The translations under genes were made by a program, and so were the position numbers. From Brachypterus glaber (taxonomy: Eukaryota; Arthropoda; Insecta; Coleoptera; Kateretidae), in the NCBI GenBank assembly GCA_958510825.1, contig OY294047.1:496001-560000 (forward strand): a stretch of DNA of 64,000 bases, given 5' to 3'. Of the stretch, positions 24,001-32,108 are shown piece by piece. Below the pieces are notes generated by a model that did not search any database, had not been told where the DNA came from, and saw only the letters and a list, made by a program, of their open reading frames with translations. How positions within the stretch are numbered: the stretch's first letter is position 1; each line of letters begins with the position of its first letter.

Positions 24001-26564
24001 AGCCCGTCGCCCAGTTAACCCCTACTTCCCCTAATATATTAATATTAGTACTTGGCACAAAATAATAAATTTTTAAGTAGAGAAAATATATAATGGAGAA
24101 AAAAATATCAAAAAAACTGCCATCCTAAGCGAGAAGGTCTGAAAATATTAGGAAATTTGAGTCAACACGGTAGAACGGTAGAAAAAATAAGGAACAAATT
24201 AAAAAAATGCAAAAGAAAATAAATAAATAAATACTATACTATATACATGTATATAAAAATAGTAAAAACTTTCATAATTTGTTTTTTTTTAATTAGTCAG
24301 TTTATAAAAAATATTTAAAAAAAAATCTTATTTTTTCTTAAAAAAAATCATAAATTTGATTTGATTTTATTTATTTTTTTTTAAATTTATTTGTCAAATT
24401 TTATACTTATCAACCAATTTTTTCCAGCTCCATACGGCATCTTCGCCAGAAGTTGTGTCGCCATGGCCAAGGACTCCAAGAGCACCTTCCAGATTATCGA
24501 TGATGAAGGATGTCCTGTCGACCCCACCATCTTCCCGGCCTTCACTCCAGACGGAAACGCACTCCAGTCGGTGTACGAGGCCTTCAGGTTCACCGAATCG
24601 TACGGTGTTATCTTCCAGTGCAATGTGAAGTACTGTTTGGGACCTTGTGAACCTGTAAGTATTTCTGGACACCAAGCAGCTGTAGAAATCTTGAGACCAA
24701 GATATTGATTTCCCATTTAAAGCCACGAAAAAGCCTCTTATTCGTACATTTTTTATATCCCTTCCCTCCCGGAGAGAAATAGTAATTATATACCAAGGTA
24801 GAGAAGACATTTTTTATAGCCGAGCGTATTAAAACCCGAGCTGCGTATCAGCGAGGGATTTAAGAGTGCGAGGGTGTAATAGTCTTCTCTACCGTGGTTT
24901 ATATATTACTTTTTTCACTACTAGCACTATTTAACTATTTTTATTCAAATAATGAAATAAATTATTAACAGAAATGTTTTTTCTTGAAATTTTCATAAAA
25001 ATCAAGTAGCCTTGATCAATGACGCTTGCTCAAATAAATACTTTGAACTGACGTTTCAAAAATTTATTTTTTTTTATTTTTTTTTTCATAATATAATAAT
25101 ATAATAATAAAAAGACCAAAATGATCAAAATTTGCGTTACGTAATATTTGAACGTTCCCTAAGTGGTATCTTAAGATTTAAGGGGCTCCAAATAACAATT
25201 ATTATTTATTAATAATAGGGTGGCATTTAGAACAAAGATGCAAATGGTTCCAGGAGAGTGGGTTATTAAGGGTGGTTTTTGGATACCTTAATCAGTTCTC
25301 TTTTAGATATAATCTAACGTGAGTTTTTGAAAAAAATTTTGATGAAAAATAATGCTTGTGATCTGATTGGGTTGGACTTTGGAGCCCCTTAAAAAAATAA
25401 GATATTACTTATAATACATGGTTGAATTTAGAATAAAATGTGCTTTTTTTAGTAAAAATATTGGGATGCTTTTTAAAAAACAAAAGTTGTGGGTGGTTCC
25501 AAGAGGGTGGGTAAGTAAGGGGTAGTTTTGCATAAGTCAATAAATTCTATTTTGACTCGCATTTAATTTTGTTTTTTTTTCGTTTTTTTATCTTTTTCAT
25601 TAACGGAAATATAGCTTGTCAAGAGCTGGTGGGACACCCGGTATTTCTAACCTAATAAGAAAATGAAACATTTTCAACTCGAGAGATGATATTTGGCCGA
25701 GGCGTAGAATCATATAAAACATAAAATATTACGTAAATAATTACATCTAAACAACAGTTTGGTTATGTTGCTCTCAATGACAATCATAGCGCGCCATCTA
25801 TGGCTAAAATCTAAAGCCAAAACAGGTTGGAAAAGAGCTCTTTTCTGTCCTTGGTTAGAAAAAAGGTAACTTATTAAAAAGTAAATAAGAATTATACACT
25901 TTGCAAGTTTTTATAACGCACAAAAAGGACATTTTACTGTATGATTGTGAATAAAAAGTATTTTAGCGTCCACAAAAGTTTCTTTTTTCAGTGTAAAAAT
26001 TAACATTTTAATCCAAATTTCAGGCCGTTTGTGAATGGGGTCGTGACTCTATCGAATCCTGGGGCAGGAGAAAGAGGAGCGTGAACAATGTCACCGACGA
26101 AGAAAAAGAAGAAGACATGACTCTTAGTCAAGAAATTTTAGTCCTTGATTTTGGCGACGAGAAACAATCAGAATTTTTGAAAAATGAGTTGGCTAGCGCC
26201 GAATTTGGAAAAGGTAAGAGTTATTTAGAAATAAGAATTATTAGTGTCATAATCTCCCTTAGAAAACACGCCCATAATTATATTCCATAATAATTATGTC
26301 AAAGCTTCATCTCTATAAATAAGCATTTGTAGTACCCTCACTTCATCACATCTTAGATCCATATCTAAAGTCACATAAATTGATATTTTGTTTTATTTGT
26401 TTTTTTTTTCAGATAAAACTGTGACCATTATAGAACCATGCCCAACAAAGACCTCAGTACTAGCTCTGGGAGTGACATGTGCCTTATTAGTTCTATTATA
26501 CATAAGTACGCTGTTTTGTTACTACATGAAGAAGTGGCTGAATCCAGGCAAGCACTTTGCTTGA
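1..26564 (+). CDS. PAN/Apple + ZP domain transmembrane protein (5' partial)
   Basis: Joined exons: 1-58, 7369-7612, 8280-8519, 12100-12234, 15008-15183, 17049-17182, 23122-23261, 24428-24654, 26024-26213 and 26413-26564 (stop TGA 26562-26564). Every junction is GT..AG and the phases agree (0,1,1,1,0,2,1,0,1). The first three exons give PAN/Apple modules with spaced cysteines (KEACLAACLNE, then FTCRS; later EAACRLACE and FLCRS). Exons 15008-24654 form a ZP domain: ZP-N starts at VNCKDTRIAV, the linker holds YSNTVVLQHH, and ZP-C holds CPVDPTIFP and FQCNVKYC. Exon 26024 encodes a furin-like site RRKRS. The last exon encodes one hydrophobic helix and a short tail ending NPGKHFA. This order is that of insect apical extracellular matrix proteins such as NompA and the Neyo/Nyobe/Morpheyus group. 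In that family the ZP domain polymerises after furin release and attaches epithelium or sensory structures to cuticle. I cannot say which member it is. The N-terminus lies outside the window. Confidence 0.9.
91..306 (+). repeat. Interspersed repeat family 1, copy with internal deletion
   Basis: Runs from TTTATCCAATACATACAGA to TTACTTTACCCACTAGT. It matches 42768-43085 on the same strand and 18537-18850 on the other, but lacks about 115 bp of the middle present in those copies. No coding potential seen. Lies in the first intron of the PAN/ZP gene. Confidence 0.7.
842..934 (+). other. Second copy of the PAN exon (alternative-exon candidate)
   Basis: Codons 878-934 repeat the exon at 2-58: 16 of 19 residues are identical (NALIY.STK.ACL..CLNE), and the copy ends GAG|GTATGC in the same phase 0 as the first copy's GAG|GTAAGT. 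Seven codons differ silently and three change the residue, a pattern of purifying selection. A possible acceptor AG at 840-841 follows a pyrimidine-rich stretch and leaves an open frame to the donor; AG at 869-870 is another option. Including both copies would duplicate one PAN helix, so mutually exclusive use is likelier than tandem inclusion. It may also be a recently disused exon. Confidence 0.6.
2387..3175. mobile_element. TA-flanked inverted-repeat element, about 790 bp
   Basis: Ends CACTGAAAGAAATT and AAATTTATCTCAGTG are inverted copies, and each is flanked by TA, as in mariner-like MITEs. The interior holds many GTGTAAAAAT/ATTTTTACAC motifs in both orientations near the ends. No transposase frame is visible, so it is non-autonomous. 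Confidence 0.6.
4223..4953. mobile_element. PIF/Harbinger-like MITE with TTA target duplication
   Basis: Inverted ends of about 36 bp begin AGGCGCCTTTTCACGGAG and extend to ACGCAAGTTT. TTA flanks both ends (4220-4222 and 4954-4956), matching the TWA duplication of PIF/Harbinger elements. No transposase frame; a (TTC)n tract lies near 4520. Superfamily is inferred from the TSD only. Confidence 0.7.
5779..7085. mobile_element. TTAA-flanked foldback element with nested inverted repeats
   Basis: Inverted ends of about 110 bp pair GTCCGCTATTTTGAGTTTTA with a near-copy ending at 7085. TTAA lies at 5775-5778 and 7086-7089, the duplication typical of piggyBac and Kolobok. Two further inverted repeats sit inside: one around 5930-6640 (core GGACGAACCTTTATAGAAAC on the right side) and one around 6655-6900 (AGAGCTACAAGTTTG on the right). 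It looks like foldback elements inserted into one another. Short frames inside are not genes. Confidence 0.65.
7666..8267 (+). repeat. Repeat family 2 ending beside a splice acceptor, copy A
   Basis: Begins CATCCTAGACAAAAAATTCT, continues with a CTGTCTGTCTG tract and AACGAATAATCCGATCGACT, and ends TATCTTCACGGCTTGTTTA, 12 nt before the exon at 8280. Copy B is at 15648-17039 and ends 9 nt before the exon at 17049. It fills nearly the whole 667-nt intron. No coding capacity. Confidence 0.65.
8554..9403. mobile_element. Inverted-repeat element rich in AACGTTAG motifs
   Basis: Ends CCCTAGTAGAAA and TTTCTACCAGGG are inverted. TAACGTTAG-type motifs cluster inside both ends, probably as subterminal transposase-binding repeats. 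TSD not resolved, no reading frame. Confidence 0.55.
9425..10180. repeat. Dispersed repeat (ACGAATTTGACAA family) with internal inverted repeat
   Basis: Shares AAAACGAATTTGACAA and related blocks with 56510-56790 and 63455-63815. About 30 bp at 9529-9558 (TCTTCTCTCTAGAAT) are repeated inverted at 9732-9761. No gene seen; probably a degraded transposon. Confidence 0.4.
10421..10503 (+). pseudogene. Broken duplicate of the exon at 12100-12234
   Basis: The acceptor CTTTCCCAG and the frame-1 codons that follow match the functional linker exon (shared SDNSLPV and FE.TE), and the match includes about 40 bp of upstream intron (CTTTTTAGCAAACTAAT). After 26 codons the copy diverges and meets TGA at 10501-10503, with no donor at the homologous place. 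The only donor-like site is GTGAGC after 21 nt (10442). It is best read as a decayed exon duplicate from a local segmental duplication. Confidence 0.75.
10940..11270 (-). mobile_element. 5'-truncated copy of the 35.5-kb non-LTR retrotransposon
   Basis: The reverse complement matches the last 331 bp of the full element (from about 41134 to the ACT tail), including the last 70 ORF2 codons with the Cys/His motif; translations are identical in more than one frame. It is flanked by 14-bp direct repeats CCAAAAACTACATA (10926-10939 and 11271-11284). 5' truncation plus a TSD is the product expected of target-primed reverse transcription. Confidence 0.9.
11411..11956 (+). mobile_element. Single-copy form of the satellite-bearing element
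   Basis: Starts ACATCGGCAC and ends GTGCCGATGT, a 10-bp terminal inverted repeat. The interior matches 19987-22826: the same TATTTTTAGCGTTTTTTG core and the same right end through AACTAGATGGCTCTAGTGT. It has one copy of the segment that is amplified eightfold there, so it approximates the ancestral state. A 174-residue antisense frame across it (11375-11899) is chance. Confidence 0.7.
12100..12234 (+). other. PAN-to-ZP linker exon of the PAN/ZP gene
   Basis: Acceptor TTTTCCTAG, donor G|GTGAGT, phase 1 on both sides. Encodes an acidic low-complexity linker ending CDKTGTCYD. The next exon supplies VNCKDTRIAV, the start of ZP-N. This is the intact member of the duplicated pair whose broken copy is at 10421-10503. 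Confidence 0.8.
12643..12923. mobile_element. Short inverted-repeat element (GTGATACTAG ends)
   Basis: Outer ends GTGATACTAG / CTAGTATCAC are inverted. A longer internal hairpin at about 12648-12783 pairs TTAGGTACCGGTGG with the region ending ACCGATACCTAACCTAA. No reading frame. Confidence 0.5.
13541..13651. mobile_element. 111-bp hairpin MITE
   Basis: GGCCTATCCAGAGGCTCGCA at the left is inverted at the right (TGCGAGTCTTTGGATAGGCC), leaving a loop of about 55 bp. Confidence 0.6.
14046..14121. repeat. Short perfect-stem hairpin
   Basis: AAGTAGAGACCAGTAG and CTACTGGTCTCTACTT form an inverted repeat bordered by A and T runs. Too short and isolated to assign a role. Confidence 0.5.
14421..14893. 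mobile_element. Inverted-repeat element (CACGGTGAG ends)
   Basis: Ends CACGGTGAGATTGGAC and GTCCAAGCTCGCCGTG are inverted, and the similarity continues inward for over 100 bp (ATTTTAGGAGCAAAACGA against TCGTTTTGCTCCTAAA). Foldback type with no frame. Confidence 0.6.
16090..16788. mobile_element. Mariner-like MITE inside repeat family 2
   Basis: Inverted ends CCGGGTGTCC and GGACACTCGG, flanked by TA (16088-16089 and 16789-16790). The long subterminal inverted repeats include a block ending AAAAGATAGT. The interior (TCATTTTAAAGCTTATAAAA) is shared with 17334-18049, 32109-32773 and in part 47580-47874. Confidence 0.7.
16810..17020 (+). mobile_element. 211-bp retroposon-like insertion with 19-bp TSD
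   Basis: Flanked by TATCTTCACGGCTTGTTTA at 16791-16809 and 17021-17039. Its right end (ATAGAATCAATAAATGTAC) resembles a polyadenylation-signal-bearing 3' end. The left part holds a tandem duplication of about 57 bp (TTTATGCATTTACTTTATT twice). A SINE or truncated LINE tail is the simplest reading; family unknown. Confidence 0.5.
17334..18049. mobile_element. TA-flanked element with GGTCCAAAAGTCACC ends
   Basis: Left end CAGAGCGGTCCAAAAGTCAC is inverted at the right end (GTGACTTTTGGACCGCACTG). TA flanks at 17332-17333 and 18050-18051. Long C and G runs lie just inside the ends. Same family as 47580-47874 and, more distantly, 32109-32773. Confidence 0.75.
18243..18405. repeat. Short element with GAGGCGTAAC / GTTACGCCT ends and G/C runs
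   Basis: AGAGGCGTAACCAGG at the left and TCGTTACGCCT at the right are inverted, with G12 and C9 runs inside. Non-coding. Confidence 0.45.
18537..18850 (-). repeat. Interspersed repeat family 1, full-length copy (inverted)
   Basis: Reverse complement of the element at 42768-43085, from TACTAGTGGGTAAAGTAAG to TCTGTATGTATTGGATAAA. It contains the inverted pair AATTAACCTGCGAGGCGT / CAAGCAGGTTAATTTTC. Confidence 0.7.
19050..19325 (+). repeat. Repeat family 3 with GTAGAGAAGAC inverted ends, copy A
   Basis: Contains ACTACGGTAGAGAAGACTAT and, inverted, ATGTCTTCTCTACCTTGGT around a CTCGGGATTTAAT core. The left part (TTGATCAAGGCTACTTGATT) is also present, inverted, in copy B at 24790-25080. Non-coding. 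Confidence 0.55.
19433..19834. mobile_element. 402-bp MITE with an 88-bp near-perfect hairpin, copy A
   Basis: Ends AATGGAG / CTCCATT. It holds a hairpin at 19498-19585 whose arms are GCTACACTTTCCAGCCAACC... and ...GGTTGGCCGGAAAGTGTAGC, about 40 bp each with an 8-nt loop. A second, weaker hairpin follows at about 19680-19760. Copy B at 52254-52667 keeps both hairpins with few changes. Confidence 0.7.
19987..22826 (+). mobile_element. Element of the 11.4-kb family expanded by an internal satellite
   Basis: Left end ACATCGGCAC (19987) and right end GTGCCGATGT (to 22826) are the same termini as the 546-bp copy at 11411-11956. The extra length comes from tandem amplification of an internal segment (20133-22720). 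Lies in the intron between the ZP exons at 17182 and 23122. Confidence 0.75.
20133..22720 (+). repeat. Eight-unit satellite with period-3 higher-order structure
   Basis: The same segment recurs at 20169, 20486, 20809, 21126, 21443, 21766, 22083 and 22400, at intervals of 317, 323, 317, 317, 323, 317 and 317 bp. Short junctions read TTATATATATATATGAGATA; long ones read TTAAATAAAAGCTC...ATATACAG. The long type follows units 2, 5 and 8, so the true repeat is a 957-bp trimer. Units look almost identical (unit 1 has ATTTAGTTAA where the others have ATTTGGTTAA), which implies recent amplification. Each unit carries the same 77-codon antisense frame, a by-product of the repetition. Confidence 0.95.
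23332..24033. mobile_element. Inverted-repeat element dense in GGTTAACTGG motifs
   Basis: Ends AGGGGAAGTCGGGGTTAACTG and CAGTTAACCCCTACTTCCCC are inverted; the flanks allow a TA duplication. At least nine (G)GGTTAACTGG or CCAGTTAACC(C) motifs lie inside in both orientations, around 23345, 23465-23515, 23630-23710 and 23997-24020. No frame, so a non-autonomous element with many repeats of one site. Confidence 0.65.
24790..25080 (-). repeat. Repeat family 3, copy B (inverted)
   Basis: ACCAAGGTAGAGAAGACATT to AATAGTCTTCTCTACCGTGG, followed by TTGAAATTTTCATAAAAATC and AAGTAGCCTTGATCAATGA. Reverse-orientation match to 19050-19325. Intronic. Confidence 0.55.
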
Positions 26565-26711
26565 AGTTAAAGAAAATTATAGACACTGTGGTGCTTAAAA
26601 ATATTTAGTAAACAGTATTTGACGCGAATATAACTTAAATACTGAGTTAGTATTTGATCTTTCTGATGAGTTAACAAGTTGTTAGGTTAATCACGGTTTG
26701 GCTAAAAAACG

Positions 26712-26717
26712 AATAAA
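26712..26717 (+). terminator. Candidate poly(A) signal of the PAN/ZP gene
   Basis: First AATAAA after the stop, about 150 nt downstream. Another, in TTTAATAAAAG, follows near 26774, so the true 3' end is not fixed. Confidence 0.4.
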
Positions 26718-26945
26718 AAAAATGCACCACGAAATGTGATTTTGTATCAGAACTTAATTTTCCATCGATTTTTAATAAAAGAAAACATAAAATTAAAATA
26801 ATTTAACAGTGATTTTTTTTTAGGTAGCAGTAGGCATTAAATATTTAAATTTTGCCTGAAAGGAAAATAAAAAGGTTTAGTTTGTAGGATTTTTTCCGCT
26901 GATTTAAAATATGTATTAAAAATTATTCTATCTTCAACCGTATTA

Positions 26946-27287
26946 GGGTGGCAATAGAAATAAATTTTTCAAAAACTCAAATTTTCATATTTTTGTTGGA
27001 ATACTAGATGAAAACCAAATGAAATTGGTTAATCTAAAAACCGACTGGTTTCAGCGTAAAAAATAGGTACTATTATGAACAAAAAAAAGTTACAAATATT
27101 TTGGTTAATCAGGAATATTTATTATTTATTTATTTATATTCAAAACGTTATGCTAGGTAAATGTTTCTGGACTTTTACGCTGAAACCAAATATGTTTTCA
27201 GAATTTTTCTCATTTGGTTTTAATCTAGTTAATTAAAAAAAAATACGAAAATGTAAGATTTCGACAGGTTTCTTTCCTTTGCCACCC
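26946..27287. mobile_element. Inverted-repeat element in the 3' flank of the PAN/ZP gene
   Basis: Ends GGGTGGCA / TGCCACCC with TTA and TAA outside. Internal arms include CTGGTTTCAGCGTAAAA and TTTACGCTGAAACCA. Non-coding. Confidence 0.6.
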
Positions 27288-28934
27288 TAAGATGATTTGA
27301 GATAATAGTTTTGAATATAGATATGAAACCAGCGGAAAAAATACTACAAAGTAAATTTTTTATTTCTGTTTGGGCTCAAGTTACATTGCTATGTAATAGG
27401 GCGGCTAAAAAAAATCTCCGATGGATTATTTTAAATGTAGTTTTTTTTTAATCGATAAAGAATCGAGTTCTGTTATCAGATTTCGTGGTACAATTTTTTC
27501 GTGTTTTTTTTTTACATTCCAGTCGAACCGTGTAATGTTAACTTGCACAGAGATGTCATTTTAATGGAATATATTCCTTTTATTTATATCGAAGCAATAA
27601 CTTAATTTTAGTATCTTAATTTTCGGGTAGGTGGCGGTGAGGTGGTGGTAAAGCTTTCAGACTGTTAGAATTCACTAAATACATATTCTGGTAACAGCCA
27701 ATTTTCATCCCTTTTAATTTCATCTCTTTTTAGTTTATTCTGATTATTTTATCTCTGAGTAAAATTTATTTTGTGGTCATTTTATTGCAGTTTATAACAG
27801 TTTTTCATCCTAAAGACAATATAATTTCATGTAATACAATGTTTTATCCAACACCTGTTGATTTCTAAAAGTATATATATTTTCGAAACAAAACCTCTGA
27901 AAAAGATAACCCTGGGATAAAATGTATCTAGGATGAAATTACTCTGGGATAAAATAAATGGAATGAAATAACACAGTATAAAATTAAATGGTAAGAAATT
28001 GCTTGTAACATATTTTACCGTTACAAAATCTACATTCTTCTTTGATCTCTCTGGGAGAATCTCCCAATTAAAATATTTTCGTGTTTCTATGTTCCTTAAA
28101 TCGACTTTTGTAATGGTAAAATAACAAATCTGACGCTTTATTTAGTGATATTTCTAGAAATATTTATTTATTTTATTTTTAATATTTTTGTACATATCTA
28201 AACTATAATTTAAAGTACTTAATGTTATAATTGTCCAATGAAGATATTGTGTATCCAAAATCCGATATTTGGTTTTAATTTTATGCGCTGTTATCATTAA
28301 CACGAGGTTACTACAAAGTTGCTCTCTACGTACAGACTAACAATATAATTAATTAACTCGTATTTGTTTTATTACATAACTATAGGTAAAACTGAATAAA
28401 CTAACTATAAAACTGAATAAAATGTAAAATATATCGGATGTTGGACGCTTAAAGACGTATTATAATATATAATGATATTAATATAAATTATTAATTAATA
28501 TATTAAATGCCTTAATTTTTAGTAAAAAATAAAGAATGATTTTTATTTATTTATTATTTTATTTATTTAATATTCACTGTAAGATTAGGCCTCACTTTTA
28601 TAAAAAGTATTAAAGTTTTTTTCGACAACATTAAAAAATTGAAGAAAATTGAAGAAATAGTATATTATAAAAAAAGTTTGCGACTTAACGTAAGCCTTTA
28701 GTGCCAGCGGAGTGAAAAAATCATTCGAGTGCACAAAAGGTCAGTCGCAAACGAATTTCATACACTATTTCATCTACGGCCCAAAGCTTCAAAAAACGAC
28801 ATTTTCGTGTTTCATAATATCTTCAAAAAGCACTAGTGTTGTAATGTGAACGTTATTAAACCCAAATATGTGCTTAATACGAAGTAGAACGTAGACAAAA
28901 CAATATTAAAAAAGCCATTTGATACAGTGTAGAG

Positions 28935-29942
28935 TAGGGTGACCCACCAAAATTTCATATAGGAAAATATGGAGGCCTCACCCCTTTAATTTGTTCATTG
29001 GGGTAAGAGTATCATCCCTGATGTTTTTCAGAATTTTTGAAAAAAATCTAGAGGTCGCTCATAGCCATTTTTTAAAAAGATATGTTTCTTTAGCTGAAGG
29101 ATTTTTTATTTAAATCTTTTTAACACGGCACGGTATAAAGGGATAGTAACGGATAACATCAACAAAAAAAAATAGTTTTCTTTCAAAATGGCGGAGGGTG
29201 CCCTTTTAAATTTTTAGCGTTTTTGAAAGAAAAATTCGGTTTTTGGCAGTTTAATTAATTTTTTTTGTCTCTAGACAAATTCTGATATATACAAACATAA
29301 AATTTGTAGTAATTTTTTTATTGAATGTATATATTTTAATTTTTTTTTCTGGACTTTTTATATCCAATAAAAAAATAACAAAAGATTTTATGTATTTATA
29401 TTTCGAAATTTATGTAAAGACAAAAAACTTTGAAAATTAAAATTAAATTGCCTAAAGACTCAAAAATGTTAAAAATATGTATATATTATTTTTTTCTGGA
29501 TATCCCGTATATCCAATTAAAAAATATATAGTGGTTTTTATGTGGGGACATATTGGGCTACAATGCACAATATTTTAAGACAATGAAAACAAATTTTTGC
29601 GCCTGTCATTACGCCTAAAATGAAGCAATGTAGTGCATTGTCACACTTAAAAGGGCACAGCTCCGCCAACTTGAAAGAAAATTTTCTGATTTTTTTTTTT
29701 TGAGGTTTTACTATCTCTTTATACCCTGTCGTGTTAAAAAGATTTTAATAAAAAATCCTTCGTCCTTAAAAAAATAAAAAAGCTTAAGAAACATATCTTT
29801 TTAAAAAATGTCGGTGAGCGACCTCCAGATTTTTTTTCAAAAATTCTGAAAAAATTCAGTGATGATACTCTTACCCTAATGAACAAATTTAAGGGGTGAG
29901 ACCTCAAAATTTTTCAATTTGAAATTTTGGTGGGTCACCCTA
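28935..29942. mobile_element. 1-kb foldback element with 8-bp TSD
   Basis: Starts TAGGGTGACCCACC and ends GGTGGGTCACCCTA. The arms stay similar for about 170 bp each (AAACATATCTTTTTAAAAAATG on the right). GTGTAGAG lies directly outside both ends (28927-28934 and 29943-29950). An 8-bp duplication suits hAT-type or P-type transposition. No transposase frame. Confidence 0.8.
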
Positions 29943-30006
29943 GTGTAGAGTCTACACTGTAGACGTATTTTTATATTTTTTTGATTGGTACTTGCTCCCC
30001 TTTTCT

Positions 30007-31766
30007 TCAATTTCTAAATGTTATTTTATTTATTCTTCCAGTTATTCTAACCACAGGAACATCCGTTTCGTTGGCAATCGATACTCCTCTTCCCGATATT
30101 CTTGTTTCATTGCCATCTTTATAAGTAACTTTATTTATTTTTCCAGTGATTTTCACTGTAACTGGTTTTTCTTCTTTTAAAACCGTGTCTTGTATTTCTG
30201 TGGGAATTAGTTCAGCGGAAAAACTAAAAAATATAAACACAGTTTTTTTCAGTAAGAAAAAAAAAATCTGAAATCCAAAAAATTGTGAAAAAAAATTACT
30301 AATTACTTCGAGAAATAACAAGATTTTTATAAATATAAAAGTTTTTCCACAGTTATATTTACCATATAAAGAAACCCACTTAGGCCCAGTTTATCAGTGT
30401 ACAGTTAAAACCTTATCTAAAAGATAAAGTCTCAGTTAAGAGCAAATCCTGGATTTTAATTGGCGTTGCCATGTTAAATTTAGCTGGACTTTGATAAACA
30501 CAGCCTTAGTGTGTTAAATTAAAAATCTTTTTTTTTCGCATTCTCATGTAAAAAACTTTCATACACAAGAATCCGACAAAAAACGAAATACGTCATTTAT
30601 TTGTTTTCTTTCTGCAGGGTCACATAGGCATATTTAACTATGAAACACTATAAAAATCCAATACTTACACTTTCACAATAATAATATTGAATTCTACATC
30701 CCTTCTGGGAAGCTCCAAAGAGTGACTGCAAATTTAGACTCTTTTTCAAACACCTGTAACTTTGATTGCAATAGGTCAAATGTAACGTATAAGTGCTCAG
30801 AAATATTTACTGGTTCGGACTTGTTCAAAAAGCAAGATTTATTATTCTAGAAGCTAAACATGCCCTTAAACAAAGGGTTAACTACCCCCTTTATTTCTGC
30901 ATAACGCACGTTTTATTAAACATAACTGGCTAGATCCCTTTATGATCTTGCCTTAACTGGTTAGATCTTTTGATGATCTTGCCTTAACTGGCTGGATTTC
31001 TTGATGATCTTGCCTTAACTAGCTAGATCCAAGGGTGATACCTCTTTACGTGTTTTTTTATGTTTAATATTGCAGAAAAATGTGTTTTTTAAATTGATAG
31101 ACATATTTTTTGATTTTTTTAATTTTTTAACCCCTTTAAAGGGGTTGATTACACTCCTTCTATAGGGGTAGTTTTGTCTACGACTTTACAATCACTTGAA
31201 AATAATCAATGAATGTTATTTACATAAGTAAGAATATTAACTACTAAAATAATAAACAATTAATCTTTTCCTCGTATGTGCGTTAGCAAAAATAAGTGGC
31301 TAGTTAACCCTTTGTTTAAAGGGATGTTTAGCTTCTAGAACAATAAATCCTGCTTTTTGCACAAGTTCATGTCTAGATAAAAAAAACTTTGAGCACATAA
31401 GTTACATTTTATCAATTCCAATCAAAGTTACAGGTGTTTGAAAAACAAGCTAAAAAAACTATTTTTTTTTGCGGTCACTCTTTCAATTGAATCAATTCAA
31501 GAAGAAGAGACAATAATCCTTAATCTTCGTTATTATTGGACCGATTTATTTAAAATTTGAGAGAGAGCCTTTTTAAAGGCTTAAATACATAAAAGTATAA
31601 AATTTTAAATATTTATTATCAACAGGTTATGCAAAATTCAAAGTTACTAAATAATTTAAATACAATAATTAGGTACTTACTTTGTTAAAGCATCAGGTTC
31701 AGCCGGAAAAGGTTTACAATGCGTACAATAAAAAGCAACAAATAAAAATATCGAATAATAACCCAT
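30007..31766 (-). CDS. Small secreted protein of 100 residues, unknown function
   Basis: Exon 1 31766-31681 (ATG at 31766, donor AA|GTAAGT) and exon 2 30223-30007 (acceptor TATTTTTTAG, stop TGA) join in phase 2. The product begins MGYYSIFLFVAFYCTHC, a good signal peptide. The mature part has two diverged copies of one motif: VTVKITGKINKVTYKDG and VPVVRITGRINKITFRN, about 30 residues apart. It is short, lysine-rich and beta-prone, with no cysteine after the signal region and two N-E-T sequons (possible N-glycosylation). A TATA-like box precedes it. I do not recognise the family; a secreted cuticle, immune or accessory protein would fit but is not shown. The frame of exon 2 extends upstream past the splice site, but that extension is intron. 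Confidence 0.65.
30717..31483. mobile_element. Inverted-repeat element in the intron of the small secreted-protein gene
   Basis: Ends AAAGAGTGACTGCAAA and TTTGCGGTCACTCTTT; arms of about 170 bp include ACACCTGTAACTTTGATTG and its inverse. The centre (30924-31028) has three to four copies of a roughly 34-bp unit containing TTGATGATCTTGCCTTAACT. Confidence 0.65.
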
Positions 31767-31824
31767 ATTACTTTTAAACCTATTTTTCAAATAACAATAA
31801 AACTATCAATTTATCAAGTTTTAT

Positions 31825-31834
31825 CTATTTATAG
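31825..31834 (-). promoter_or_regulatory. TATA-like box of the small secreted-protein gene
   Basis: CTATAAATAG on the - strand, about 60 nt upstream of the ATG at 31766, a normal distance for a TATA promoter with a short 5' leader. Confidence 0.5.
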
Positions 31835-32108
31835 GAAGTTGCTTATATACAATAACAATTATTAAAGATGTATTAATTACTTTATTTTGATCTGCTCGGT
31901 TAGAAATTAATTCACAACAATTAGGTATTAACGTTATTGTTATCATAATTAATAAAAAATAATTATAAATTTCATTACATCGGTAAAAGATGAGTTATTT
32001 TTATATAAACTGTGTGTAATTGAAATTTCAAACGTTTACATCTCGATCATTATGTCATCAAGATTTTCATTTATATAACGTATTACGTATATACGTTATA
32101 TACGTATA

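Noticed and set aside
24394..24810. Antisense frames of 109-138 codons over the ZP-C exon
   Set aside because: Opposite strand of a well-supported ZP exon with conserved cysteines and correct splice sites.
30224..30321. Upstream part of the 104-codon frame (MLFLEVISNFF...) as an alternative start
   Set aside because: It reads through the intron's polypyrimidine tract; the exon at 31766-31681 gives a proper signal peptide and matching splice phase.
30924..31030. Short regular repeat considered as a CRISPR-like array
   Set aside because: Units are directly adjacent and diverged with no unique spacers; it lies in an inverted-repeat element of an insect-type genome.
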